Part shown: positions 46,744 through 57,174 of the stretch, one piece after another | Layout: the number at the start of each line of letters is the position of its first letter | How positions within the stretch are numbered: position 1 is the stretch's first letter | NCBI RefSeq assembly: GCF_902500215.1 | Contig: NZ_CABVOU010000029.1 | Coordinates: 1-64,000 of the forward strand | Length of the DNA: 64,000 bases | Reading direction: 5' to 3' | Origin: Halomonas lysinitropha | GTDB lineage: Bacteria > Pseudomonadota > Gammaproteobacteria > Pseudomonadales > Halomonadaceae | The notes under the pieces: model-generated | What the model was told of the DNA's origin: nothing | The model's database searches: none | The model's input: the letters and a program-made list of their open reading frames with translations, nothing else | Position numbers and translations under genes: made by a program

Positions 46744-47922
46744 ATGGCCAGGTCCAGGGCCAAAGCCGAAATCGAGGACCCGCATCTGCAGGGGCTCGAA
46801 GTCTACCGGGTCGGCGGCGCGGTGCGCGACGCCCGGCTCGGCTGGCCGGTCAAGGACACCGACTGGGTGGTGGTAGGGGCCTCCCCGGAGGAGATGCGTC
46901 GGCGGGACTTCAAGCCGGTGGGTCGCGATTTCCCGGTCTTCCTGCACCCCGAGAGCCACGAAGAGTTTGCCCTGGCGCGCACCGAGCGCAAGTCCGGTCA
47001 TGGCTACACCGGTTTCGAAGTTCATGCCAGCCCCGAAGTGACCCTTGAGGAGGACCTGGCGCGACGTGACCTGACCATCAATGCCATGGCCGAAACCCCG
47101 GAGGGAGAACTGATCGATCCCCATGGGGGCATGGCCGATCTTGAGACACGCCAACTGCGTCATGTCTCGCCGGCCTTCCTCGAGGATCCCCTCCGGGTGT
47201 TGCGCACGGCGCGATTCCTCGCTCGCTATGCCGGCCTGGGCTTCGTCATCGCCGAGGAGACCCGCCGGCTGATGCGTGAGCTAGCGGAGAGCGGCGAGTT
47301 GGCCCATCTGGTGGCCGAACGCGTATGGACCGAGACCGAAAAGGCGCTGGCCGAGCCCTGGCCGGAGGTCTACTTCCAGGTGCTGGATGACTGTGGTGCC
47401 CTGGCGGTTCTGATGCCGGAGCTGTCGGCGGACCCGGAGGCCTTTGACGAGGCGCTGGGGCGCCTGCATCGGTTACCGGAGGATATCGAGGCCGAGTCAC
47501 TGGCCCGTTGGCGCTGGGCGCGACTGGTGGAACATCTGGATGACGAGGACCGCGACGCCCTGGCCGAGCGGCTGCGCCTGCCGCGGGCCCATCGCGAGCT
47601 GGCCACCCAGGCGGCACGAACCCGCACGCTGCTGAACCTGGTAGCACGATACGGTCTGGACGGGGCCCGGGTCATGGCCTGGCTCGACGGCGTCGACGCC
47701 TGGCGGCGCAGCGATCGGGTGGCGCCGTTGATCAGCCTGGTGAGCCTGGAGGCGCCTGAGCTGGCTGAGGACCTGGCCCTGGCCTGGCGCCTGGCCCGGC
47801 AGGTTCTGCCCAAGGCGCTGGTAGCCGAGGGCTACCGTGGACGCGAATTGGGCGATGAGCTGGCCCAGCGGCGCTGGGAAGCCATCGAGGGTGCGCTCGC
47901 CTGCCCCGGGACGAGCTCCTGA
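46744..47922 (+). CDS. cca: CCA tRNA nucleotidyltransferase, no evident HD domain
   Basis: 392 residues. The class II nucleotidyltransferase head is clear: [20 protein letters not shown] with metal-binding [29 protein letters not shown] and [20 protein letters not shown]. It adds or repairs the 3' CCA of tRNAs from CTP and ATP. The enteric enzyme is about 412 residues with an HD phosphohydrolase domain; here the region after residue 240 shows no HD pair of the type 'CHDLGK', so the phosphatase/phosphodiesterase activities should be missing. The tail is instead Arg/Leu/Ala-rich helix. Convergent to folK with 3 bp between stops. Confidence 0.94.
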   Translation: MARSRAKAEIEDPHLQGLEVYRVGGAVRDARLGWPVKDTDWVVVGASPEEMRRRDFKPVGRDFPVFLHPESHEEFALARTERKSGHGYTGFEVHASPEVTLEEDLARRDLTINAMAETPEGELIDPHGGMADLETRQLRHVSPAFLEDPLRVLRTARFLARYAGLGFVIAEETRRLMRELAESGELAHLVAERVWTETEKALAEPWPEVYFQVLDDCGALAVLMPELSADPEAFDEALGRLHRLPEDIEAESLARWRWARLVEHLDDEDRDALAERLRLPRAHRELATQAARTRTLLNLVARYGLDGARVMAWLDGVDAWRRSDRVAPLISLVSLEAPELAEDLALAWRLARQVLPKALVAEGYRGRELGDELAQRRWEAIEGALACPGTSS

Positions 47923-47925
47923 GGC

Positions 47926-48444
47926 TCAGTCCGTCGTGGAAATACGTCGATTCTGCCAGACGAAGTCTACTGGCCAGAGGTGCTGTTGACCGTCCTCGAA
48001 TTCGCGCCAGTGGGCGAGGTAGGTCCTGCCGGAGAGGGGGTGGCGGGCCTCGGGCAAGAGCTCTGCCAGCGGCTTCAGCACGAAGGCGTGGTGCAGGATC
48101 TCGTCGCGAGGCAGCTCGACCTCATCGTAAATGCCGGTCAGGTCGCCCACGGTAAGCAGGTCGATGTCCAGGGTCCGGGGGCTGAACTTGGGAACGCCCT
48201 TGCGGCGGCCGTTGGCGAACTCCAGCCGCTTGCACCAGGCCTGCAGTTCGCCCACCGGGCGGTCGCTGTCGAAGGCCACCACCAGGTTGTAGAAGTTGCG
48301 CCCGTCCTCGAAGCCCACCGGCTCGCTCTCGAAGACGCGCGAGATGGCAAGCGACCCGAAGCTCGTGGCCAGGGCATCCAGGCAGACGCGCACGTGGTAC
48401 TCGCGCTCAATGTTGCTGCCGATGCTGACGGTGATCCGGGCCAT
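47926..48444 (-). CDS. folK: 2-amino-4-hydroxy-6-hydroxymethyldihydropteridine diphosphokinase
   Basis: A 172-residue HPPK of folate synthesis. TVSIGSNIEREYHVRVCLDA, VFESEPVGFEDGRNFYNLVV and FSPRTLDIDLLTVGD are the diagnostic segments (the DIDLL aspartates bind Mg2+). RDEILHHAFVLKPLAEL follows. It is downstream of folB with a one-base stop/start overlap, so the two consecutive folate enzymes are coupled. Confidence 0.94.
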   Translation of the reverse strand: MARITVSIGSNIEREYHVRVCLDALATSFGSLAISRVFESEPVGFEDGRNFYNLVVAFDSDRPVGELQAWCKRLEFANGRRKGVPKFSPRTLDIDLLTVGDLTGIYDEVELPRDEILHHAFVLKPLAELLPEARHPLSGRTYLAHWREFEDGQQHLWPVDFVWQNRRISTTD

Positions 48445-48809
48445 CAGGCGCCTCCCGGCCGTTGGCCGCGTTCGATGCAGACGCCCACCGCGGCCGCGGC
48501 TGGCACGGCACCTGGCTTGCGCACGGTCAGGCGCAGCCAGGGGATGGCGAATTCGTCGCGCAGGGTCTCGGCCAGGCGCTCGGCGAAGGTTTCCACCAGG
48601 GCGACGTCATGCTCCTTGGCGAAGGCGTTGACGCGCTCGCTGATGGCGGCGTAGTTCAGCGTCAGACCGATGTCGTCATCGGCCGCTGCGGGGCGTATAT
48701 CGGTGCCCAGCGCCAGGTCAAGCCGCAGCGTCTGGGTGATGCTGCGCTCCCAGTCATAGACGCCGATCACGGTGTCCACCTCGAGCGCTTCGATCAGCAC
48801 AAGATCCAT
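48444..48809 (-). CDS. folB: Dihydroneopterin aldolase
   Basis: A 121-residue tunnelling-fold enzyme: MDLVLIEALEVDTVIGVYDW, then TLRLDLALGTDIRPAAADDD and LVETFAERLAETL are typical FolB. It cleaves 7,8-dihydroneopterin to the HPPK substrate and glycolaldehyde. The start at 48809 is chosen by the conserved N-terminus. Upstream a -10-like TACAAT (48881-48876) and a perfect 16-bp palindrome (48858-48873) would lie near the transcription start. Divergent from plsY. Confidence 0.93.
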   Translation of the reverse strand: MDLVLIEALEVDTVIGVYDWERSITQTLRLDLALGTDIRPAAADDDIGLTLNYAAISERVNAFAKEHDVALVETFAERLAETLRDEFAIPWLRLTVRKPGAVPAAAAVGVCIERGQRPGGA

Positions 48810-48980
48810 CGGGGCTCCACGGGCCATTGGAGGTTGCGGACCGAGTGATACCAAGGGCCCGCCTGCAGGCGGGAGATTGTACGCCAGCCGGGCGACGGGC
48901 GACACCGGAGGACGCCCCCGACCTGTCTAGCCCCGCCCATGGCTGGCAGAATCACGCTTTGACCCCGCAGGAGACTGCCC

Positions 48981-49568
48981 GTGGAGGCGCCACTCGACCT
49001 CATCCTCCCGCTGATGGCGATAGGCTATCTCAGCGGTACCTGGCTCGGCGCGCTGACGGTGTGCCGCCTGGCCGGCGTCGGGGACCCGCGGCTGGCCGGC
49101 TCCTGTAACCCGGGGTTCTCCAATGTCCTGCGCCTGCACGGCCGTCGCCTGGCGCTGGCCACCCTGGTGGTGGATGTGGCCAAAGGCATGCCGGTGCTAT
49201 GGCTGGCCATGCGGCTCGGTCTGCCGCCCTGGGGGTTGGGGCTGGTGGGTCTCGGCGTGCTGCTGGGACACAGCTACCCGGCCTGGCATCACTTCCGGGG
49301 CGGCAAGGGCGTGGCCAGTGCCTTTGGCGTGATGCTGGTGCTCACGCCCTGGGTGGCGCTCTTTTGCGCTGCACTCTGGATGCTGCTGGTCTGGCGAGTG
49401 CGCACCGCCTCGGTGGCATCGTTGGTCAGCGCCACCATGGCGCCTCTGGCCAGCCTGTGGCTGGCGCCGGATTTTGCCGGCGTGGTGATCGTCTTCACCC
49501 TGCTGGTATTGGCGCGTCACGCACTCAATATCCGGCGGCTAGGGTGCGGTGACGAGCCGCCCTTATAA
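48981..49568 (+). CDS. plsY: Glycerol-3-phosphate acyltransferase PlsY
   Basis: A 195-residue integral membrane enzyme using acyl-phosphate to acylate glycerol 3-phosphate, the first step of phospholipid synthesis. About five helices are predicted. Motif 1 is SCNPGFSNVLRLHGRR, where most members have SGNPGATN; HSYPAWHHFRGGKGVASAFG is motif 2. The start is GTG 48981 after CAGGAGAC. It is divergent from folB and ends 10 bp before the tsaD remnant on the other strand. This folB-plsY-tsaD neighbourhood is common in gammaproteobacteria. Confidence 0.94.
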   Translation: MEAPLDLILPLMAIGYLSGTWLGALTVCRLAGVGDPRLAGSCNPGFSNVLRLHGRRLALATLVVDVAKGMPVLWLAMRLGLPPWGLGLVGLGVLLGHSYPAWHHFRGGKGVASAFGVMLVLTPWVALFCAALWMLLVWRVRTASVASLVSATMAPLASLWLAPDFAGVVIVFTLLVLARHALNIRRLGCGDEPPL

Positions 49569-49577
49569 GCTTCCAGC

Positions 49578-49698
49578 TTACGGCTCGCCTAGCGTATCCA
49601 TCGGCCAGCGTGGTACCGCCTGCATGATGCCGGTCTCGTCGTGCTCGCCGGCCATCAGGCGCTGGGCGCTGGGACCTTAAAGGGCGCAATCATCGCGG
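49578..49698 (-). pseudogene. Decayed duplicate of the tsaD 3' end
   Basis: Read on the minus strand this encodes [20 protein letters not shown], then WPMDTLGEP and a TAA stop (49580-49578). The intact tsaD tail is [32 protein letters not shown]. By hand count 62 of 71 bases agree in the core. At its upstream end the reading frame is broken: between ATGATTGC and GCGCCCAGCG the fragment has 8 more bases than tsaD. It lies directly behind tsaD (stop at 49702), probably a leftover of recombination or tandem duplication. Confidence 0.85.
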
Positions 49699-49701
49699 GT
49701 T

Positions 49702-50739
49702 TCATGCCTCGGCGGGCGCTTCCAGGCCATCCATGGGCCAGCGCGGCACGGCCTTCATGATGCCCGGCTCGTCGTGTTCGCCGGCCATCAGTCGCTGGGC
49801 GCCGACATAGGCAATCATCGCGCCGTTATCGGTGCAGAAGCGCCCGCGAGGGTAGTAGGCCCGGGCATTGCGCTTGGCACACTCGGCTTCCAGCCGTTCG
49901 CGCAGCCGTACGTTGGCGCTCACGCCGCCGGCCACCACCAGGCGCTTGAGGCCGGTCGCATCCAGCGCGCGGCGACACTTGATCACCAGGGTATCGACCA
50001 CTGCCTCCTCGAAGGCACGGGCGACGTCGGCACGGGCCTGGTCGTCGAGGCCACCTGCCTGCTCGAGCCTACGGATGGCGGTCAGGGTGTGGGTCTTGAG
50101 CCCCGAAAAACTGAAGTCCAGTCCCGGGCGGTCGGTCATCGGACGCGGAAAACGCAGGCGCTGCGGGTCGCCGGCTTCGGCAAGCTTCGCCACCTGGGGG
50201 CCGCCGGGGTAGTCGAGCCCCAGCATCTTGGCAGCCTTGTCGAAGGCTTCGCCGGCGGCATCGTCCACGGACTCGCCGAGCAGACGATACTGGCCCAGCC
50301 CACGCACCTCGACCAGCTGGGTATGACCGCCGGAGACCAGCAAGGCGACGAAGGGGAAGTCGGGAGGCTCGTCCTCCAGCATGGGGGCCAGCAGGTGACC
50401 CTCCATGTGATGGACACCGAGCACCGGGATCTCCAGTGCCCGGGCCATGCCGTGGGCGGTGCTGGCCCCCACCATCAGCGCGCCGACCAGCCCCGGGCCA
50501 GCGGTATAGGCGATGGCATCGAGGTCGGTACGCGTCAGGCCAGCCTCGTCGAGCACTTGCTGGATCAGCGGCAGCAGGCGGCGCGTATGATCCCGGGAGG
50601 CGAGCTCCGGGACCACGCCGCCATACTCGGCATGCATGGCGATCTGGCTGTAGAGGGCGTCGGCCACGAGGCCGCGCTCGGTGTCGAAAAGGGCGACGCC
50701 GGTCTCGTCGCAGGAGGTCTCGATGCCCAGAACGCGCAT
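49702..50739 (-). CDS. tsaD: tRNA N6-adenosine threonylcarbamoyltransferase TsaD
   Basis: A 345-residue ASKHA-fold enzyme that with TsaB/TsaE makes t6A37 in ANN-decoding tRNAs. [20 protein letters not shown] starts the protein; [16 protein letters not shown] carries the two metal-binding histidines, [15 protein letters not shown] is the nucleotide loop, and [20 protein letters not shown] and [16 protein letters not shown] follow. The ATG at 50739 is fixed by the conserved start. It is divergent from rpsU, as in E. coli and many relatives. A degenerate second copy of its last ~35 codons lies downstream. Confidence 0.97.
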   Translation of the reverse strand: MRVLGIETSCDETGVALFDTERGLVADALYSQIAMHAEYGGVVPELASRDHTRRLLPLIQQVLDEAGLTRTDLDAIAYTAGPGLVGALMVGASTAHGMARALEIPVLGVHHMEGHLLAPMLEDEPPDFPFVALLVSGGHTQLVEVRGLGQYRLLGESVDDAAGEAFDKAAKMLGLDYPGGPQVAKLAEAGDPQRLRFPRPMTDRPGLDFSFSGLKTHTLTAIRRLEQAGGLDDQARADVARAFEEAVVDTLVIKCRRALDATGLKRLVVAGGVSANVRLRERLEAECAKRNARAYYPRGRFCTDNGAMIAYVGAQRLMAGEHDEPGIMKAVPRWPMDGLEAPAEA

Positions 50740-50821
50740 GATGATGGCTCTGTGGTACGTGGAAGGCGGTATTCTACGCGTTTCGCCTTGCCGACGCAGT
50801 GGGTCATGGTGCGGAAACAAT

Positions 50822-50850
50822 TTGCACGAGTCCGATGTGACGACTAGAAT
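50822..50850 (+). promoter_or_regulatory. Candidate sigma-70 promoter of the rpsU-dnaG-rpoD operon
   Basis: TTGCAC (50822-50827), a 17-base spacer and TAGAAT (50845-50850, 5 of 6) lie 165 bp before rpsU, leaving a long leader in which I see no clear secondary structure. Confidence 0.6.
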
Positions 50851-51014
50851 ATTGACCGCTGCAAGACTGGGTCGTGCACTCAGGAGAGATTTTCAGCGCA
50901 TCATGCATCGTTCCGGTACACCTGGCGATTCCGGACATTTTCGTGATGCTGCCTGGTCCTCGCAAGGTGTGCGTACAAACCGAACTCTAGTTACCTAAGG
51001 TAGGTGAGTGCTTA

Positions 51015-51230
51015 ATGCCTTCTGTTAAAGTACGTGATAACGAGCCGTTTGACGTCGCGCTGCGTCGCTTCAAGCGTTCCTGTGAAAAAGCCGGTGTTCT
51101 CTCGGAAGTGCGTCGTCGCGAGCAGTACGAGAAGCCGACCGCAGAGCGCAAGCGCAAGGCGGCCGCTGCCGTCAAGCGCCATGCCAAGAAGCTTCAGCGT
51201 GAGCGCAAGCGTTTCGAACGGCTCTATTGA
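51015..51230 (+). CDS. rpsU: 30S ribosomal protein S21
   Basis: 71 residues, identical in design to other S21: [40 protein letters not shown] and a basic C-terminus. First gene of the macromolecular-synthesis operon rpsU-dnaG-rpoD that ties translation, priming and transcription initiation. A hairpin with a T run follows, allowing S21 to be made in excess over DnaG. Confidence 0.98.
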   Translation: MPSVKVRDNEPFDVALRRFKRSCEKAGVLSEVRRREQYEKPTAERKRKAAAAVKRHAKKLQRERKRFERLY

Positions 51231-51283
51231 TCCGTACTGGAGGCGGTAGGGGCGTCCAGCCCCTGCCGTCTCAAGAGGGACGC

Positions 51284-51316
51284 CAAGCGGCCGCCTAACG
51301 GTGGCCGCTTGTTTTT
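51284..51316 (+). terminator. Terminator/attenuator between rpsU and dnaG
   Basis: CAAGCGGCCGCC (51284-51295) pairs with GGTGGCCGCTTG (51300-51311, one G-U) around loop TAAC, then TTTTT (51312-51316). E. coli has a partial terminator at the same place. Confidence 0.9.
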
Positions 51317-51347
51317 GGTCTCTTCCCATTTCTCGCAGGGTACCCGA

Positions 51348-53168
51348 ATGTCCGGCCAGATTCCTCAGCGCTTCATCGATGACCTCCTGGCCCGTATCGA
51401 CGTGGTCGACGTGGTCGGCGAGCGCGTGAAGCTGAAGAGGGCCGGCCGCAATCATTCGGGGCTCTGCCCCTTCCACCAGGAGAAGTCGCCGTCATTTACC
51501 GTCAGCGCCGACAAGCAGTTCTATCACTGCTTCGGCTGCGGCGCCCACGGCAATGCCCTGCGCTTTCTGATGGAGTACGAGAAGCTGCGCTTCCCCGAAG
51601 CGGTGGAACAGCTTGCCGCACGACTCGGCATGGAGGTGCCGCGTGAAGGGGCCGATGACCCTCGTGCACAGGCTCGCGAGCGCAAGCGCAAGGAGGGGGT
51701 CAATCTGCTGGAGCTTTCGACGAGCTACTACCGCGAGCGGCTGAAGATGCCCGAAGGGCAGGGCGCCCGCCACTACCTGGCCGAGCGTGGGCTGTCGCCG
51801 GAGGTGCAGGAGGATTTTGCCATCGGCTATGCCCCGGACGGCTGGGACGCGCTCAAGCGTCACCTCACGGAGCGGGGCGTCGCCGAGGCGGTGCAGATCG
51901 AGTATGGCCTGCTGGTGCATCGCGAGGAGAGCGGGCGGACCTATGACCGCTTCCGTGACCGGGTGATGTTCCCGATCCGCGATATCCGCGGGCGGACCAT
52001 CGCCTTCGGCGGGCGGGTGCTGGGCGACGCCAAGCCCAAGTATCTCAACTCACCCGAGACGCCGGTGTTCCACAAGGGGCGTGAGCTCTACGGCCTCTTC
52101 GAGGCCCGTCAGGCCAACTCGCGGCTCGAGCGTCTGGTGATCGTCGAGGGCTACATGGACGTGGTGGCGCTGGCTCAGTTCGGCATCCGCAATGCCGTGG
52201 CCACCCTCGGTACCTCCACCAGCGAGGAGCACCTGGGACGGCTGTTCCGGATGGTCGGCGAGGTGGTGTTCTGCTTCGACGGCGACCGCGCCGGGCGTCA
52301 GGCCGCGGCCCGGGCGCTGCAGACGGTACTGCCGCAGATGATCGACGGCCGCCAGGCGCGCTTCATGTTCCTGCCCGAGGGGGAGGACCCCGACACCCTG
52401 GTGCGCCGGGAGGGGCCGGAGGCCTTCGAGGACCGCATCACCTGCGCCAGCCCCCTGTCGGAGTTCCTCTTCGAGCACGCCGCCGAGGGGCGCGACCTGG
52501 CGACGATCGAGGCGCGCGAACGCTTCGCCAGCCAGGTGCTGTCGGCGATCGGCAAGTTGCCGGAAGGGGTCCTCAAGTCGCTGTTGTTGACGGAACTCTC
52601 GCGGCGCACCGGCGTTGACCAGTCGCGCTTCGAGGCACTGGTCACCCCCCCTGAGGCGCCGGAGAACGAGCCGTCGCTCGCCGCGGATCCCGGACGCGGC
52701 GCGGCGCCCCGGCCCGGTCCGCAGCGAGGGGGGAGCCCGACAGGCGGGGCGCTGAGCCTGATGGGGCGTGTGCTGCAGTTGCTTGTCCATGAGCCGCGGC
52801 TGGTGGAGCGCCTGCCCGAGGAGAGCGACTGGTATCCCGCGGAGGATCCGGAGGCCCGGCTGTGCCTTGAGGTGGAGCGGCTGCTGCGGGCGGGGCGCTA
52901 CCGCAGTGCCCAGGTGCTGCTGGCCCACTTCCATGGCACCCCTGAGGGTGAGCGGTTGGCTGAGCTGGCACGCCGCGAGCTGTTGCTTTCGCCGGGCGCG
53001 CGGGCCGCCGAGCTGGACGGGCTGGTCGAGCACTTCCGGCGATTCCGTCTCCGGCCGTCGCATCAGGAGGAAGTCGACGCTCTGCTGTCAAAGCAGAAGA
53101 GGGGTGAGCGGCTCTCGCAGGAAGAGCGTCAGCGCCTGATGGGTCTGCTCACCGAGCTAAAGGGATGA
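51348..53168 (+). CDS. dnaG: DNA primase DnaG
   Basis: A 606-residue primase. The zinc-binding domain (about 40-65) has CPFHQEKSPSF and YHCFGCGAHG. The TOPRIM core follows, with VIVEGYMDVVAL and VFCFDGDRAGRQAAARAL as acidic metal sites. A Pro/Gly-rich linker (about 440-475) leads to the C-terminal helicase-binding domain that contacts DnaB, encoded at 11.2 kb. The ATG at 51348 is set by the conserved start SGQIPQRFIDDLLARID; the frame upstream overlaps the terminator hairpin. Confidence 0.97.
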   Translation: MSGQIPQRFIDDLLARIDVVDVVGERVKLKRAGRNHSGLCPFHQEKSPSFTVSADKQFYHCFGCGAHGNALRFLMEYEKLRFPEAVEQLAARLGMEVPREGADDPRAQARERKRKEGVNLLELSTSYYRERLKMPEGQGARHYLAERGLSPEVQEDFAIGYAPDGWDALKRHLTERGVAEAVQIEYGLLVHREESGRTYDRFRDRVMFPIRDIRGRTIAFGGRVLGDAKPKYLNSPETPVFHKGRELYGLFEARQANSRLERLVIVEGYMDVVALAQFGIRNAVATLGTSTSEEHLGRLFRMVGEVVFCFDGDRAGRQAAARALQTVLPQMIDGRQARFMFLPEGEDPDTLVRREGPEAFEDRITCASPLSEFLFEHAAEGRDLATIEARERFASQVLSAIGKLPEGVLKSLLLTELSRRTGVDQSRFEALVTPPEAPENEPSLAADPGRGAAPRPGPQRGGSPTGGALSLMGRVLQLLVHEPRLVERLPEESDWYPAEDPEARLCLEVERLLRAGRYRSAQVLLAHFHGTPEGERLAELARRELLLSPGARAAELDGLVEHFRRFRLRPSHQEEVDALLSKQKRGERLSQEERQRLMGLLTELKG

Positions 53169-53341
53169 TGCAGGAGTGACAAAAGGCTCCTCCCTGCCTC
53201 GGGAAGTTGGCGGCAGGGTTGAATTCTCTCCTACTATCACCACATAGGATCAAGCGCCGATGAATGGCGTAACCAGACAACCTAACACACCTGAATGACC
53301 GCGCAAATACACCGAACTGGCAGAAAGGTGGTTTCGCCCGC

Positions 53342-53347
53342 TATACT
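53342..53347 (+). promoter_or_regulatory. Candidate -10 box upstream of rpoD
   Basis: TATACT lies 72 bp before the rpoD start in the 250-bp dnaG-rpoD gap. No convincing -35 box is spaced correctly (CTGGCA is 19 bases away). rpoD may have its own minor promoter here in addition to readthrough. Confidence 0.35.
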
Positions 53348-53419
53348 GTTCGGCTTATCGAGTTTTTACCGCCTCAGTGCTTCAGGTGCTTCATTCTTCT
53401 TCGTCGAGATAGGGTTTCT

Positions 53420-55261
<1,842 letters not shown>

Positions 55262-55297
55262 TGGCGTAACGGATAGGGTATCCCCTTGCCTCAAATG

Positions 55298-55330
55298 ACG
55301 AGCCCTGCAGGCGCTGCCTGCAGGGCTCGT
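55298..55330. terminator. Bidirectional hairpin terminator behind rpoD
   Basis: ACGAGCCCTGCAGGC (55298-55312) pairs perfectly with GCCTGCAGGGCTCGT (55316-55330) around a 3-base loop. There is little U-tract, but it sits between convergent genes. Confidence 0.75.
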
Positions 55331-55374
55331 TGCATTGCGAGCGGGAGCGTGGCGTGTACCGGGAGGGAAGTCCG

Positions 55375-56019
55375 TCAGCCGGCGCGACGCGCCAGGGCCC
55401 AGTAGCGGGCCAGCAGGAGTAGCTCGATCATGGCGATCAGGATCAGCGCATAGCCGAAGAGTTCCACCACTTCCTCGGCGGCATCCTTGAAGGTGCGCAC
55501 ATAGTTCCGATCGAGAATGGCTTCCCACATCTTGCCGCGGCCATACAGGCGCGAGAATACATAGGTGGTCAGGAAGCCGGCGGCGAACAGGCCGAAGGAG
55601 AGGCTGTTGGCGTAGCCCGCGAACTGCTCGGCGAAGGCCCGGCGGTGACGGATCACGCTGTAGAGGCTGGGCAGGATGATCAGCGCCACCAGCAGTTGCC
55701 AGGCCCCGTCGAAGACGTGGGCATCAAGGTGGGCATCCTGCTCGCGAACCAGCGAGCTGGCCACGAAGGCCAGCAGCAGCAGACTGACCTGCGGCAGTTC
55801 GCGAAGACCAAACCTCACATAGAGCAGCAGCAGCGTCGAGAGGGCCAGCAGGCCTGTCTGGGCTAGCTCGGTGAAGCCCCGTTCCGAGAATCGGCCCTCA
55901 GGCAAGTAGAGGGCTTCGTAGTAGACCCCCTGGGCGATGGCGGCTACCAGGAAGATATACAGTGTGGCCCTCAGGCAGGTGGCGGCGAAGCCAATCGACA
56001 TGGGACGCTCTTCATTCAT
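55375..56019 (-). CDS. Integral membrane protein of unknown function
   Basis: About 214 residues with six likely membrane segments: near residues 13-28, 45-60 (GLLALSTLLLLYVRFG), 65-80, 95-115 (WQLLVALIILPSLYSVI), 135-155 and 185-205. Charged loops carry LVREQDAHLDAHVFD and the Arg-rich VIRHRRAF. I do not recognise a family. The start is uncertain: ATG 56019 gives MNEERPMSIGF, while ATG 56001 has the better purine run GAAGAG. It stands alone between a terminator shared with rpoD and the convergent-facing end of the LysR gene; DAHxDAHVFD is a possible metal-binding patch (speculative). Confidence 0.8.
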   Translation of the reverse strand: MNEERPMSIGFAATCLRATLYIFLVAAIAQGVYYEALYLPEGRFSERGFTELAQTGLLALSTLLLLYVRFGLRELPQVSLLLLAFVASSLVREQDAHLDAHVFDGAWQLLVALIILPSLYSVIRHRRAFAEQFAGYANSLSFGLFAAGFLTTYVFSRLYGRGKMWEAILDRNYVRTFKDAAEEVVELFGYALILIAMIELLLLARYWALARRAG

Positions 56020-56067
56020 GCAGGGTATCTGGTTCAAGCCATTGTAGCGCCCCGGTCCTTGAAGTGC

Positions 56068-57006
56068 CTACTCGGCCGGAGCGCCTGTCGAGGCGCCCCG
56101 GCGTGCCTCCTCGACGATCCAGTCGTGCACCCCGGCTACCCGACGGTCATCCAGGGCGCCCGGCGCATGCACGATGCCGTAGCGCATGCCGGTGGGCACC
56201 CGCTGGGCGAAAGGGGCGATCAGCGTTCCATTCTGCAGTTCCCCGCGTATCAGCGTCTGACGCGCGATGGCCACCCCCATGCCGGCGATGGCGGCCTCCA
56301 TGGTCAAGTGGTTACGGTTGAACGTGTAGCCCCGTCGCAGGTTGAGGGGCGGAGCCTCGATAGCATCGAGGTAGCGCTCCCACTCGGCATGCTCGTGGCT
56401 TCCCCGCCAGGCGGTGACGTCGTGCAGCAGTGGATACCAGGCCAGATCGGCCGGGTGGCGGAGAGGCGGGCGGCCCCGCAACAGGGAGGGGGCGCAGACC
56501 GGAAAGATGCGCTCTTCCATCAATGGGGTGATGGCGAGTCCCGGGACGTGGCCGTCATTGAGGTCGAGCGCCAGATCGAAATCCCCGTCGCGTAGCGAGA
56601 GACTGCTGTCCTCGGCCCTGACATGCAGCTCGATGTCGGGAAAGCGTGCCTGCAGCCGGGGCAGGCGCGGCATCAGCCACTTGTGCAGGAAGGAGGGCAC
56701 AGAGCGCAGGCGAATCACCCCGCTCATCACCCCGCTGCGCAGTCGCCGCACCTCCAGCCCCACGGCCTGGTAGGCTTCGTCCACCACCGCGGCCAGTCGG
56801 CGACCCTCCTCGGTCAGCTCCAGCCGACGGGGCAGGCGGCGGAACAGCTTGAACCCCAGTCGCTCCTCCAGCTGCTTGATCTGCTGACTCACCGCCCCGG
56901 TGGTGACATTCAGCTCCTCCGCTGCCCGGGTGAAGGAGAGGTGACGGGCGCTGATGGCGAAGACCTTCAGCCAGGCGTGGGTCTGGGCGTGCAGAAGTCG
57001 GCTCAT
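56068..57006 (-). CDS. LysR family transcriptional regulator, GcvA/DsdC-like
   Basis: 312 residues. The N-terminal winged helix-turn-helix (about 10-70) has FTRAAEELNVTTGAVSQQIK and the following LEERLGFKLFRRLPRRLELT; the TTGAVSQQIK wording is that of the GcvA/DsdC branch. The effector domain (about 95-295) includes FPDIELHVRAEDSSLSLRDG and FDLALDLND. It is divergent from sdaA with 168 bp between starts, and a perfect T-N11-A dyad lies between them. It most likely controls serine catabolism in response to serine or a related amino acid. Confidence 0.93.
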   Translation of the reverse strand: MSRLLHAQTHAWLKVFAISARHLSFTRAAEELNVTTGAVSQQIKQLEERLGFKLFRRLPRRLELTEEGRRLAAVVDEAYQAVGLEVRRLRSGVMSGVIRLRSVPSFLHKWLMPRLPRLQARFPDIELHVRAEDSSLSLRDGDFDLALDLNDGHVPGLAITPLMEERIFPVCAPSLLRGRPPLRHPADLAWYPLLHDVTAWRGSHEHAEWERYLDAIEAPPLNLRRGYTFNRNHLTMEAAIAGMGVAIARQTLIRGELQNGTLIAPFAQRVPTGMRYGIVHAPGALDDRRVAGVHDWIVEEARRGASTGAPAE

Positions 57007-57102
57007 GGTTTAGTATGGCTATACTGTGGACAAGAGATTGTGGTTTGTCATTGCGAGCGTGGCGCACCAGCATAGACTTGATACTAATGCGCGGCCAGCA
57101 AT

Positions 57103-57119
57103 GTTCAGTAACACTGAAC
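57103..57119. promoter_or_regulatory. LysR-type operator between lysR and sdaA
   Basis: GTTCAGT-AAC-ACTGAAC is a perfect 7-bp inverted repeat; it contains the LysR box T-N11-A (57105 to 57117). It is centred 105 bp from the regulator start and 64 bp before the sdaA start, as expected for an activator site at a divergent promoter. Confidence 0.7.
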
Positions 57120-57174
57120 TGATGGCGGCTACACGGCGTCCAGGCCACCCAGTCAATCACGCGAGGCTTTTCCC

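Noticed and set aside
53317-53347. Possible sigma-54 or heat-shock promoter upstream of rpoD
   Set aside because: TGGCAG is present, but the second element does not carry the GC at the fixed 10-base spacing of sigma-54 promoters, and no sigma-32 boxes are seen.
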